64,000 nucleotides of DNA from Hydrocarboniphaga daqingensis (GTDB lineage Bacteria; Pseudomonadota; Gammaproteobacteria; Nevskiales; Nevskiaceae): assembly GCF_900129825.1 (NCBI RefSeq), contig NZ_FQWZ01000007.1, positions 186,001 through 250,000 of the forward strand. The letters run 5' to 3'. How positions within the stretch are numbered: position 1 is the stretch's first letter; every line of letters starts with the position of its first letter. The translations under genes were made by a program, and so were the position numbers. The notes under the pieces are model-generated. The model was not told where the DNA came from. It did no database searches and was given only the letters and a program-made list of their open reading frames with translations. Of this stretch, positions 38,753 to 46,771 are shown piece by piece.

Positions 38753-39415
38753 ATGGCGACACGCCTAACGCTTCATGGCCACCGCAGTGCGTTTTCGATG
38801 TCCGCCGAGCGCGTCCGCCCGGCTGCACCACGGCGGCGCACGACTGCCCGTCAACGTATCGCTGGCGATCAGCCGGCCGAGCTGCTGACACCCGACGTTC
38901 TGACCGATGCGGTCGGGTCGGAGGGCGCAACCCAAGCACTGGCCGGAATTCTGCACACCGCCACGGATCTGCTCGGCGCGGCGCGCGGATTCTTGCTGAT
39001 CTGCAATGACAGTGGCGTGATGGAGATTGCCTGCATCCGCGCGATGCGCCCGGTCGAGGCCATGGATCTGGTGCTGACGCAGGCGTCGCTGGTGGTCCGC
39101 ACCGTGCTGCGCGAACGCCAGCCAGTGGCCGCCGACGAGCTGGGCCGCGCGTTCCAGCTTGAAGCCAATGCCGTCGACTCGCGTCGCGCGGCGCTGTTCT
39201 GCATGCCGCTGGACTTGGGCAGTCGCCGTTCGGGCTTGCTGTGCGCGCTGCGCGGAACGGACGCATCGATGATCGGCGCGCTCGACCTGGAGATCCTGCA
39301 TGGCCTGTGCGACCAAGCCTCTCTGGTGATCGGCGCCAGTTCGGCCTGCACTGCGCTGGCGCAACTCGAGGCCTGCTTGCGATCGGGCACCAGCTTGCCG
39401 CGCATCGCCATCTAG
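38753..39415 (+). CDS. Stand-alone GAF-domain protein
   Basis: This 220-residue protein has a basic N-terminal segment (about 40 residues) followed by one GAF-like domain at about 50-200. The evidence is the pattern of hydrophobic strands and segments TATDLLGAARGFLLI, CIRAMRP and a C-terminal ILHGLCDQASLVIGAS, typical of GAF domains in sensor kinases. There is no transmembrane helix and no output domain. It lies 14 bp upstream of a histidine kinase that lacks a sensor domain, so it probably supplies the signal input in trans. The ligand is unknown. AGAGAGG precedes the ATG. Confidence 0.72.
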   Translation: MATRLTLHGHRSAFSMSAERVRPAAPRRRTTARQRIAGDQPAELLTPDVLTDAVGSEGATQALAGILHTATDLLGAARGFLLICNDSGVMEIACIRAMRPVEAMDLVLTQASLVVRTVLRERQPVAADELGRAFQLEANAVDSRRAALFCMPLDLGSRRSGLLCALRGTDASMIGALDLEILHGLCDQASLVIGASSACTALAQLEACLRSGTSLPRIAI

Positions 39416-39429
39416 ATCGCGGTCAGGGA

Positions 39430-40302
39430 ATGGATAACCCGGTTCCGCCGCATCAACAATCGGCCGGTACACCCGAACAGCGGCTCGATGCCGCCTCCGA
39501 GGACTACCGCGAGGCCGTACTGCGCCAGGTCCGGGCCCTAACCGAGGACAACCAGCGGCTTTTTCAGGCGGCGCTGCGCAGTGAAAAGCGCTTCCGGATG
39601 CTGGCCAAAGCGGTCTGGAAGATTCAGGAAGACGAGCGCCGCCGTCTCGCCCGCGAACTGCACGACGGCATCGGCCAGACGCTGACCGCGCTGGCCAACC
39701 ACCTTCAGCGCATTGCCGATGACGCGCACGCGCACGAAAACGTCGGCTTGGCCAGCCGGCTGGGCGATGCGCTCGACATCACCCGCAGCGCGCTGCACGA
39801 CACCCGCGAGTTGTCGCGGCTGTTGCGTCCGACGCTGCTCGATGATCTGGGCCTGGAAGTCGCGCTGCAGTGGCTGACGCGCACGCTCGCCGAGCGCTGC
39901 GCGATCGCGATCGAATGCAGTTCCACGGTTGGTGAGCAGCGATTGACGCCGGATCTGGAAACCCTGGTGTTCCGAATCACGCAGGAGGCGCTGACCAACG
40001 TGATCCGGCACAGCGGTGCCAGCGAGGCTCAGGTGCGCCTGACGCGGATCGGCAATCTGCTGCGCTTGCAGGTCAGCGATGATGGCCGCGGCTTCGACCC
40101 CGGCGAGCTGAACAATCCCGACAAACTCGGCGACAGCGTCGGCGTGCGCGGCATGCGCGACCGCGCCGAGCTGTTCGGTGGCCGGCTCGAACTGAAATCG
40201 GCGCCCGGTGAAGGGACGCGCGTTACGCTGGTAGTGCCGGTTGAAGCCGGCGATGACATTTCGGCGGCGCCTGGCGCTGCAACCAAGCCCGGAGGGCTCT
40301 GA
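39430..40302 (+). CDS. Soluble NarL-type sensor histidine kinase (HisKA_3)
   Basis: This 290-residue cytoplasmic kinase starts with an N-terminal coiled coil (about 15-65). The HisKA_3 dimerisation box is ERRRLARELH78DGIGQTLTAL, with the phosphorylated His at 78. The HATPase_c domain has N-box ITQEALTNVIRHS, DDGRGFDP and GVRGMRDRAELFGG. No membrane segment and no PAS/GAF domain is present within the protein. The gene shares one base with the response regulator (TGATG). It is part of a GAF protein - kinase - regulator operon. Confidence 0.92.
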   Translation: MDNPVPPHQQSAGTPEQRLDAASEDYREAVLRQVRALTEDNQRLFQAALRSEKRFRMLAKAVWKIQEDERRRLARELHDGIGQTLTALANHLQRIADDAHAHENVGLASRLGDALDITRSALHDTRELSRLLRPTLLDDLGLEVALQWLTRTLAERCAIAIECSSTVGEQRLTPDLETLVFRITQEALTNVIRHSGASEAQVRLTRIGNLLRLQVSDDGRGFDPGELNNPDKLGDSVGVRGMRDRAELFGGRLELKSAPGEGTRVTLVVPVEAGDDISAAPGAATKPGGL

Positions 40303-40943
40303 TGGCGATTCGTTTGCTGGTGGCCGATGATCACACCATCGTGCGCCAGGGTCTGGTGTCGATGCTCGAAGAAACCGGCGAGTGCGAAGTGGTCGCACAA
40401 GCCGCTGACGGCAACGAGGCCGTCGAACTGGCCATGCGCACGCAGCCCGACGTCGTCGTCACCGACCTGTCGATGCCGCGGCTGTCGGGCTTGGAAGTGG
40501 TCAAGCGGGTCCGCGAGAAGCTGCCCCACACCAAGGCCTTGGTGCTGACCGTGCACGAGGAGGAGGAGTACATCCTGCCGATCATCCGCGCTGGCGCTTC
40601 GGGCTTCTTGAACAAGGACACCTCGGTGGCCGACTTGATGACGGCGATCAAGACGATCCATTCCGGGCAGGCGTACTTCGGCCCGCGCGCCGCCAAGGCG
40701 CTGGCCGACCAGCATCAACGCCCGCGCGAAGTCGGTCTGGACCCGTACGACACCCTGACGGCGCGCGAGCGCGAGACATTCCAGTTGGTGGTGGAGGGCA
40801 AGACCACCAAGGAAATCGCGCAGATCCTCGATATCGGCGTCAAGACTGCCGAGAACCATCGCGCTCGCATGATGGAAAAGCTCGGCCTGCGCAACACGGC
40901 GGAAGTCGTCCGCTACGCAGCGCGCAAGGGCTTGCTGTCGTAA
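40302..40943 (+). CDS. NarL/FixJ-family response regulator
   Basis: This 213-residue two-domain regulator has a receiver with D9-D10, phospho-acceptor D55 in VVTDLSMPR and the conserved Lys in GFLNKDT. A C-terminal LuxR-type helix-turn-helix follows (LTARERETFQLVVEGKTTKE, IGVKTAENH). It should be phosphorylated by the adjacent kinase and act as a transcription factor. GGAGGG lies before the ATG. Target genes are unknown; the adjacent membrane protein and symporter are candidates by position only. Confidence 0.93.
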   Translation: MAIRLLVADDHTIVRQGLVSMLEETGECEVVAQAADGNEAVELAMRTQPDVVVTDLSMPRLSGLEVVKRVREKLPHTKALVLTVHEEEEYILPIIRAGASGFLNKDTSVADLMTAIKTIHSGQAYFGPRAAKALADQHQRPREVGLDPYDTLTARERETFQLVVEGKTTKEIAQILDIGVKTAENHRARMMEKLGLRNTAEVVRYAARKGLLS

Positions 40944-40979
40944 GCTTTCACGTCGCTCCATTCCACTGATAGTCCGCCG

Positions 40980-41207
40980 ATGAACCCGTTCGAAATGGTT
41001 GCGATCATCGTGATCGCCGCACTGATCGCCGGCGTGTTGCGCAGCCGCTACAAGACGGCTGCTCCGATCAGCACACTGGCCGAGTTGCAGTCGCTGGCTC
41101 ACGCGCAGCAGCAGCGCATCGCGCAGCTTGAAGCGCGCATCCAGGCGCTCGAAGCGGTGGTCGGCGACACCCAATACGAGCTTCGCCGGCAGTTCAAAGA
41201 CCTGTAA
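40980..41207 (+). CDS. Small membrane protein with coiled coil, function unknown
   Basis: This 75-residue protein has one N-terminal transmembrane helix (about residues 6-21, VAIIVIAALIAGVL) and a C-terminal heptad-rich coiled coil (LAHAQQQRIAQLEARIQALEAVV). The architecture resembles PspB, but the sequence is too short and generic to assign it. It lies 36 bp after the response regulator and 21 bp before the symporter on the same strand. Confidence 0.7.
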   Translation: MNPFEMVAIIVIAALIAGVLRSRYKTAAPISTLAELQSLAHAQQQRIAQLEARIQALEAVVGDTQYELRRQFKDL

Positions 41208-41228
41208 GCCGCTCGGGCGACGGCCTCG

Positions 41229-42599
41229 ATGAATCTGGTCCTCGGCTGCGTGCTGGCGTATATCGCCGCGCAACTGCTGTTCGTGTTCTGGTTTGCGCGC
41301 CGCGTCCGCAGCGAGAGCGACTACTTGCTGGCGGGCCGCAGCCTCGGGCCGTGGCTGGGGACCTTCAGCGTGTTCGCCACCTGGTACGGCGCCGAGACCT
41401 GCATCGGTGCCGCCGGCGAAGCCTATGCGGCCGGCGTCTCCGGCGTGCTGGCCGATCCGTTCGGCTATGCGATCGGCATCGTGCTGTTCGGTGTGCTGTT
41501 TGCCGCCACGCTGTGGAAGCGTGGCTTGATGACGCTGGCCGACCTGTTCCGCCAGCGTTACGGGCGCGGCGTCGAGCGTCTGGCTGCCCTGGTGATGATC
41601 CCGTCGTCGGTGATGTGGGCGGCGGCGCAGATCCGTGCTTTCGGCCAAGTGCTGGCCTCGGCCAGTGACATCGGACTGCTGGTGGCGATCACGCTCGCGG
41701 CCGCCGTGGTGATCGCCTATACCGCGATCGGCGGCATGTGGGCCGACGCGGTCACCGATCTGGTCCAGGGGCTGGTGCTGATCGCCGGCGTCGTGGCTTT
41801 GTTCGTCGTGTTCCTGAGCATCGGCGGCGCCCAGGTGCTGGTCTCGCTACCGCCCGAGCGCCTCGACCCCGCTCACGACCGCGGCCTGCTCGACATTCTC
41901 GACACGCTGGCGATCCCGGTGTTCTCGACGATCGCCGCACAAGAACTGGTGTCGCGCGTGCTGTCGATGCGCGGTGCACGGCTGGCGACGCGTGCCACCG
42001 TCGCGGCGGGATCGCTGTATCTGTTGCTGGGCTTGCTGCCAATGGCGATCGGCTTGGGCGCCGCTGCGTTTATCGGTGCCGGGCGCGACCCGGAGCAATC
42101 CCTGTCGCTGTTTGCGCAGCAGCAACTGCCGCTGCCGCTGTACATCTTGTTCCTCGGCGCCTTGGTGTCGGCCATTCTGTCGACCTTGTCCGGCGCGCTG
42201 CTGGTGGCCGGCTCGCTGCTGGCGCACAACGTCATCGCGCCGCTGTTTCCGGGCTGGAGCGATGCGCGCCGCCTGCGTAGCGACCGGATCGCGGTCGTGC
42301 TGTTCGGCGTCGTCGCGTACGGGATCGCGCTCGGAAGCGACAGCGTCTACGAGTTGGTGCAGCAGTCCTCGGCCACCGGTACGGCCGGCATCCTGGTGCT
42401 GATGGTGGTCGCGCTGTGGCTTCCGCGCTGGGGTGGCGCCGCCAGCGCGTACGCGGCGCTGGTCGTCGGCACGGTCGGCTATGTCGTCGGCGCGTACTGG
42501 ATCGATCTGTCGTCGCCGTACTTGCTGGCGTTGGCAGCAGCGTTCGTGGCGTACGCGCTGGCCGTGCCGCTGGCGCGGCCGATGGCGATCAGTACTTGA
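41229..42599 (+). CDS. Sodium:solute symporter family protein
   Basis: This 456-residue integral membrane protein of the SSS family has about 12-13 hydrophobic helices. Family features include the SDYLLAGRSLGPWLGTFSVFATWYGAET segment after helix 1 (the part often called the SSF N-terminal signature), YTAIGGMWADAVTDLVQG and LSTLSGALLVAGSLLAHN. It probably imports an organic solute with Na+; the substrate is not predictable. Its 3' end overlaps that of the convergent redoxin gene by 11 bp. Confidence 0.9.
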   Translation: MNLVLGCVLAYIAAQLLFVFWFARRVRSESDYLLAGRSLGPWLGTFSVFATWYGAETCIGAAGEAYAAGVSGVLADPFGYAIGIVLFGVLFAATLWKRGLMTLADLFRQRYGRGVERLAALVMIPSSVMWAAAQIRAFGQVLASASDIGLLVAITLAAAVVIAYTAIGGMWADAVTDLVQGLVLIAGVVALFVVFLSIGGAQVLVSLPPERLDPAHDRGLLDILDTLAIPVFSTIAAQELVSRVLSMRGARLATRATVAAGSLYLLLGLLPMAIGLGAAAFIGAGRDPEQSLSLFAQQQLPLPLYILFLGALVSAILSTLSGALLVAGSLLAHNVIAPLFPGWSDARRLRSDRIAVVLFGVVAYGIALGSDSVYELVQQSSATGTAGILVLMVVALWLPRWGGAASAYAALVVGTVGYVVGAYWIDLSSPYLLALAAAFVAYALAVPLARPMAIST

Positions 42600-43200
42600 T
42601 ATTGCAGCCGTAGGGTGAGGTCAGCGGTTCGCTGACCGGCTTGCCGGCACGCGCCTCGTCCAGCGCGACCTTCAGGTAATTCTTCGACGAGGCGATGTCG
42701 GTCGGGTCGCTGCTGGGCGTGCTGTCGATCGCGCCGGCGTAGACCAGCTTGCCCTCCGGGTCGATCAGGAACATGTGGGGTGTGGTCTTGGCTTCATACA
42801 GGCGCCCCGCGGTGCCGGATTCGTCGAGCAACACGGCGCTCGGCGCGGCTTTGCGCTTTTCGGTCAGTCGCTGCGCTTCGGCGGCATCGACATGGCCCTG
42901 CTTGCCGGGCGCCGACGAGATCACCGTCAGCCAGACCACGCCGTCGGCGGTCGCCTGCTGCTGCAGCGACTGCATGTTGCCGCTGCCGTAGTGCTTGCGC
43001 ACGAAAGGGCAGTCGGCGTTGGACCATTCGAGCACCACGAAGCGGCCGCGATAGTCCGACAGCGCATGCGCATTGCCGTCGGCGCCGGCGACGCGGAAGT
43101 CGGGCGCCGGCTCGCCGATCTTGGCGGCGGCATAGGCTTGGTTGACCAGCAGGCTCGCCACGAGGGCCGCACTGCTGCCGATGAGGTGGATGGCGCGCAT
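42589..43200 (-). CDS. Secreted redoxin-family protein (PRX-like1 type)
   Basis: This 203-residue thioredoxin-fold protein has a signal peptide cut near AYAAA, so it is periplasmic. The active-site region SNADCPFVRKHY matches the peroxiredoxin-like family with C-P-x-V-R. GTAGRLYEAKTTPHMFLIDPEG is the cis-Pro region. The C-terminal PYGCNIKY cysteine is typical and could be a resolving or metal-binding residue. It lies 23 bp downstream of the DsbD-type gene and may receive electrons from it. An upstream open extension is only shadow sequence of that gene. Confidence 0.88.
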   Translation of the reverse strand: MRAIHLIGSSAALVASLLVNQAYAAAKIGEPAPDFRVAGADGNAHALSDYRGRFVVLEWSNADCPFVRKHYGSGNMQSLQQQATADGVVWLTVISSAPGKQGHVDAAEAQRLTEKRKAAPSAVLLDESGTAGRLYEAKTTPHMFLIDPEGKLVYAGAIDSTPSSDPTDIASSKNYLKVALDEARAGKPVSEPLTSPYGCNIKY

Positions 43201-43223
43201 CGTCGAAGCTCCGTTGGTGGTCG

Positions 43224-45299
43224 TCAGCGGCCGCCGACCGCGTCGACGACCAGATCCGGAGTAAGGACCTGCGGTAGCACGCGAGGCTCCTCGCCGTTGA
43301 CCGACACCAGATACAGCGGCACGCCGCTGCGCTGGTAGCGCGCCAAGGTCGCGGTGATCGCCGGGTCGGCGCGCGTCCAGTCGGCGACCATCGACACCAC
43401 TTGGTGCTGCGCGAACGCATCGATCACTTTCTGCGAGCGCAATGCGACGCGTTCGTTGACCTTGCAGGTCAGGCACCAGTCGGCCGTGAAGTCGACGAAC
43501 ACGGTGCGCTTCTGCGCGATCAGCTCGGCCAGTCTCGCGTCGGAATAGACCTCGCTGCCGACTGGCGCTGCGCTGACCGGACCCCCGGCAGCCGGCGCGC
43601 GCAGCAGCGGGTGGAACAGCACCGCCACTGCGCCGGCCAGCGCCGCCAACACCAGCAGCTTGCCGAACCACCGCGGCCCGCGCCCGAGTAGCCACAACGC
43701 GAACGCCAGCAGCACGCTACCGACCAGCGCCAGCCCCATGCCGTTGCGATCGGTCAGCCCGCCGAGCACCCACAGCAGCCAGACCGCCGTCAGGTACAAC
43801 GGAAACGCCAGCACCTGCTTCAGTGTTTCCATCCACAGGCCGGGCTTGGGCAGCACGGCGGCCAAGCGCGGCACGAAGCCGATCAGCAGAAACGGCGATG
43901 CCAAGCCCAGTGCCAGCGCCAGAAACACCGTCAATGACACGATTGCCGGCTGGGTCAGCGCGTAGCCCAGCGCGGTGCCCATGAACGGCGCCGTGCAGGG
44001 GCTGGCGACGACCACCGCGAGCACGCCGGTGAAAAACGAGCCCGACAGGCCCGGCCGTGACGCCAGACTTTGGCCGGCGCCCATCCAGCTCATGCCGAAG
44101 TGCACGACGCCCGATAGCGACAGCCCCAGCGCCAGCATCACGTAGACCAGCAGGCCGACGAACAGCGGTGATTGCAGCTGAAAGCCCCAGCCCAGTGCCG
44201 CGCCGCCGGCGCGCAGGCCGATCAGCACCGCCGCCGCGCCGACGAAGCTCAGCGCCACGCCAGCGGTATAGGCCAGCGCATGACGGCGATGCTCGGCGGC
44301 GGCCTGGTCCTGCACCTTCATCACCGACAGCGCCTTCAGCGACAGCACCGGGAACACGCAGGGCATCAGGTTCAGGATCAAGCCGCCGCCGAAGGCCAGC
44401 AGCAGCACCAGCCAGAAGCCGGGTGCGGCTTCGGACGGCGCCGTGGTGCCCAGCGGTGTCGCGGCCACCGCCGCCACCTCGCCGGGGTTGGCCTGGATTT
44501 CATAGGCGCGCGCATCGCCGTCGTCGCCAACCACCAGCACGCCGTCGACGCGCTCCGGCGCTTGCACGAAGTAACTCGACAGCGGGCGCGCCAGTCGCAG
44601 CTCGCGGCCGTCGAAGGCCTGCCGACGGCTGCCGGCATGCGCCAACACGTCGCCGGCATAAGGGAAGAACCGGACCGTGTCGCTGCTGCCCGGCAGTGGG
44701 CCCGCGGCGAGCCGGAACTCGGTCGCATCCGTCTGGAAGCGCGCCGGGAACGGCGCCGGCACCGGCAGCGCGGCGCGTGCAGCGGCGAATGCCGCCGCGT
44801 TGGCGGCATCGGCTTGGGCCGGCTCGCGCGAAAACGGCAGGTCCAGCGTCAGCTCGGCCTTGCCGGGGATGCAGATGTCGGCGCAAACCAGCCACGACGC
44901 CTTGGCCTGCAGCGGCGCTTGCGGCGCCGCGTCGGACAGCGTCAGCTGCAACGGCAGCAGCGTGTCGTGGCCGTAGCCGTAGTTGGTCAGCTCACCCAGG
45001 CTGTGTTCTTCGGGAAACGGCCACTGCAGATCGCCGGCCTGTGCACCCTCGGGCAGGCCGGTCCAGCTGAGCTGGGTCGGCAGGCCGCTATCGCCCGGAT
45101 TGCGCCAGTACACGTGCCAGCCATCCTCCGGCTTGATCCGCAGCGCCAACGTCTGGGCTCCCGGCACCAGCGTCGTGTTTTCTGCCAGCAGTTCCACTTC
45201 CACATGCTCGGCTTGGACGACGGCCGCCGAACTGGCGGGCGAGACCAGGCCGAGCAGCATGCCGAACCACAGGGCGGGGGCGAATCGGGGCAGGCTCAT
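43224..45299 (-). CDS. DsbD-family transmembrane protein-disulfide reductase
   Basis: This protein of about 691 residues has a signal peptide and a periplasmic DsbD N-terminal-like domain with a CADIC cysteine pair. A central CcdA-type domain of about eight helices carries the redox cysteines in LNLMPCVFP and ASPCTAPFMG. The C-terminal thioredoxin domain has W-C-L-T-C-K. It moves reducing equivalents from cytoplasmic thioredoxin to periplasmic partners such as the adjacent redoxin and perhaps the DsbC pair at 25.5-27.2 kb. The N-terminal domain looks closer to the ScsB branch than to classical DsbD. Two adjacent ATGs compete; the second has better spacing to GGAG. Confidence 0.9.
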   Translation of the reverse strand: MSLPRFAPALWFGMLLGLVSPASSAAVVQAEHVEVELLAENTTLVPGAQTLALRIKPEDGWHVYWRNPGDSGLPTQLSWTGLPEGAQAGDLQWPFPEEHSLGELTNYGYGHDTLLPLQLTLSDAAPQAPLQAKASWLVCADICIPGKAELTLDLPFSREPAQADAANAAAFAAARAALPVPAPFPARFQTDATEFRLAAGPLPGSSDTVRFFPYAGDVLAHAGSRRQAFDGRELRLARPLSSYFVQAPERVDGVLVVGDDGDARAYEIQANPGEVAAVAATPLGTTAPSEAAPGFWLVLLLAFGGGLILNLMPCVFPVLSLKALSVMKVQDQAAAEHRRHALAYTAGVALSFVGAAAVLIGLRAGGAALGWGFQLQSPLFVGLLVYVMLALGLSLSGVVHFGMSWMGAGQSLASRPGLSGSFFTGVLAVVVASPCTAPFMGTALGYALTQPAIVSLTVFLALALGLASPFLLIGFVPRLAAVLPKPGLWMETLKQVLAFPLYLTAVWLLWVLGGLTDRNGMGLALVGSVLLAFALWLLGRGPRWFGKLLVLAALAGAVAVLFHPLLRAPAAGGPVSAAPVGSEVYSDARLAELIAQKRTVFVDFTADWCLTCKVNERVALRSQKVIDAFAQHQVVSMVADWTRADPAITATLARYQRSGVPLYLVSVNGEEPRVLPQVLTPDLVVDAVGGR

Positions 45300-45349
45300 C
45301 ATCAGGCTCCGGGCGCGCAGACACCGGCGGGCTGCGTCATCATCGGCCG

Positions 45350-45994
45350 ATGATACCAACCATGGTCCGTCCAACCGGGCGCGTCACGGCGCTGCGCACG
45401 CGGGTGTGGCTGCCGGTGCTGGCGGCTGCGCTGTGGATCGCGCCGCCTTCAGCAGCCGGCGATTCGATGCGCTGCGGATCCCGGCTGGTGTCGGTCGAAG
45501 CCCGCGCCGCCGAGCTGCTGACCGCCTGCGGAGAGCCGGCGTACCGCGACGTCTGGAGCCTGCAGCCGCTGGTCGATGGGGCGCTGGCCGAGCACGAGGA
45601 ATGGACCTACAACTTCGGCTCGCAGCAATTGCTGCGCACGATCCGGCTGCGCAACGGCCGGGTGATCGACATCGCCAGCGACGGCTACGGCTTTGCCGAG
45701 CGGCCGCCCGAGCAGCGCCGCTGCGCGGCCGAGTCGCTGGTCGAGGGCTTGAGCAAGTATCGCTTGCTGATGCAATGCGGAGCGCCGCTGACAAGGCGCG
45801 CGCAGCCGGTGCTGGTTCAGCAGCGCCTGCCGGCCCCATCGGCCGGCACGTCCGCGTTCCGCACGGTGCTGCTGCCGGTGTTCCGCGAGGAATGGGTTTA
45901 TGACTTCGGCCCGAACCTGTTCATGCGCGTGCTGACGCTGGACAACGGCCGCGTCGTCCAAGTCGACAATGGCGCCCGCGGCAGCCGCCAATAG
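45350..45994 (+). CDS. DUF2845 domain protein with two repeats, secreted
   Basis: This 214-residue protein has a signal peptide and two copies of the DUF2845 module. The first has MRCGSRLVSVEARAAELLTAC then EEWTYNFGSQQLLRTIRLRN. The second has RRCAAESLVEGLSKYRLLMQC then EEWVYDFGPNLFMRVLTLDN. Each copy keeps two cysteines, probably one disulfide apiece. DUF2845 proteins have no known role. The gene is divergent from the DsbD-type gene, a suggestive partner for a disulfide-bonded secreted protein. An ATG at 45362 is an alternative start. Confidence 0.82.
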   Translation: MIPTMVRPTGRVTALRTRVWLPVLAAALWIAPPSAAGDSMRCGSRLVSVEARAAELLTACGEPAYRDVWSLQPLVDGALAEHEEWTYNFGSQQLLRTIRLRNGRVIDIASDGYGFAERPPEQRRCAAESLVEGLSKYRLLMQCGAPLTRRAQPVLVQQRLPAPSAGTSAFRTVLLPVFREEWVYDFGPNLFMRVLTLDNGRVVQVDNGARGSRQ

Positions 45995-46091
45995 ATAATC
46001 CCTGTCGCTGCTCCGATACCGCGCCCGGCCAACGTGCCGAAACCCGACGCGTCGTGCGGCACGACCTTTACGCAATGGACCCATACGAGCG

Positions 46092-46649
46092 ATGAGTACT
46101 TCGAGCCTGCCCGGCCGAACCGGATTCACAATCTTCCTGACCGGTTTGTCCGGTGCCGGCAAGTCGACGATTGCCGCCGAGCTGGTGCGCCAGGTCGAGC
46201 AGCTGCACGGTCGCCCGGTGACGCTGCTCGACGGCGACATCGTCCGCGAAATGCTGTCGTCGGGCCTGACGTTTTCACGCAACGACCGCGAACTGAACAT
46301 CCGCCGCATCGGCTACGTCGCCGCCGAAGTCACGCGCCACGGCGGCATCTGCGTGTGTGCGGCGATCGCGCCGTATCGCAGCTCGCGTACCGAGGCGCGC
46401 GATCGCATCAGCCGTTATGGCCGGTTCTACGAAATCCACGTGTCGACGCCGCTGGCGGTCTGCGAGCAGCGCGATACCAAGGGTTTGTACGCACGCGCCC
46501 GGCGCGGCGAGATCAAGAGCTTCACCGGCATCGACGATCCGTTCGAGCCGCCGCAGGCGCCCGAGTTGGCGGTCGATGCCAGTCGCGGCAACGTCGCCGA
46601 CGAGGTCAAGCGCATCCTCGCGCTGCCGATCGCCGACGGCCTGCTGTAG
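46092..46649 (+). CDS. cysC: Adenylylsulfate kinase
   Basis: This 185-residue kinase phosphorylates adenylyl sulfate to PAPS. The P-loop G18-L-S-G-A-G-K-S-T26 and the APS-binding stretch LDGDIVREMLSSGLTFSRNDR are followed by NIRRIGYVAAEVTRHGG and the lid TKGLYARARRGEIKSFTGID. No cysD/cysN or PAPS reductase genes adjoin. It may therefore supply PAPS for sulfation or for a route split across the genome. Confidence 0.95.
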   Translation: MSTSSLPGRTGFTIFLTGLSGAGKSTIAAELVRQVEQLHGRPVTLLDGDIVREMLSSGLTFSRNDRELNIRRIGYVAAEVTRHGGICVCAAIAPYRSSRTEARDRISRYGRFYEIHVSTPLAVCEQRDTKGLYARARRGEIKSFTGIDDPFEPPQAPELAVDASRGNVADEVKRILALPIADGLL

Positions 46650-46771
46650 CCAGCGGCTGCACGCAGCCTGGCTTCGACGGCACCGCGTCGGGCTGCAACG
46701 CGCCAGCCGTTATCATGCCTCGCAGCGCGGCCAGGATGGCACCGCGCCACGTCCCGATCAGGAGCTTGACC

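Noticed and set aside
42589..43695. A long redoxin precursor extending into the DsbD-type gene
   Set aside because: The signal peptide beginning at 43200 defines the redoxin start; upstream sequence is shadow of the neighbouring gene.
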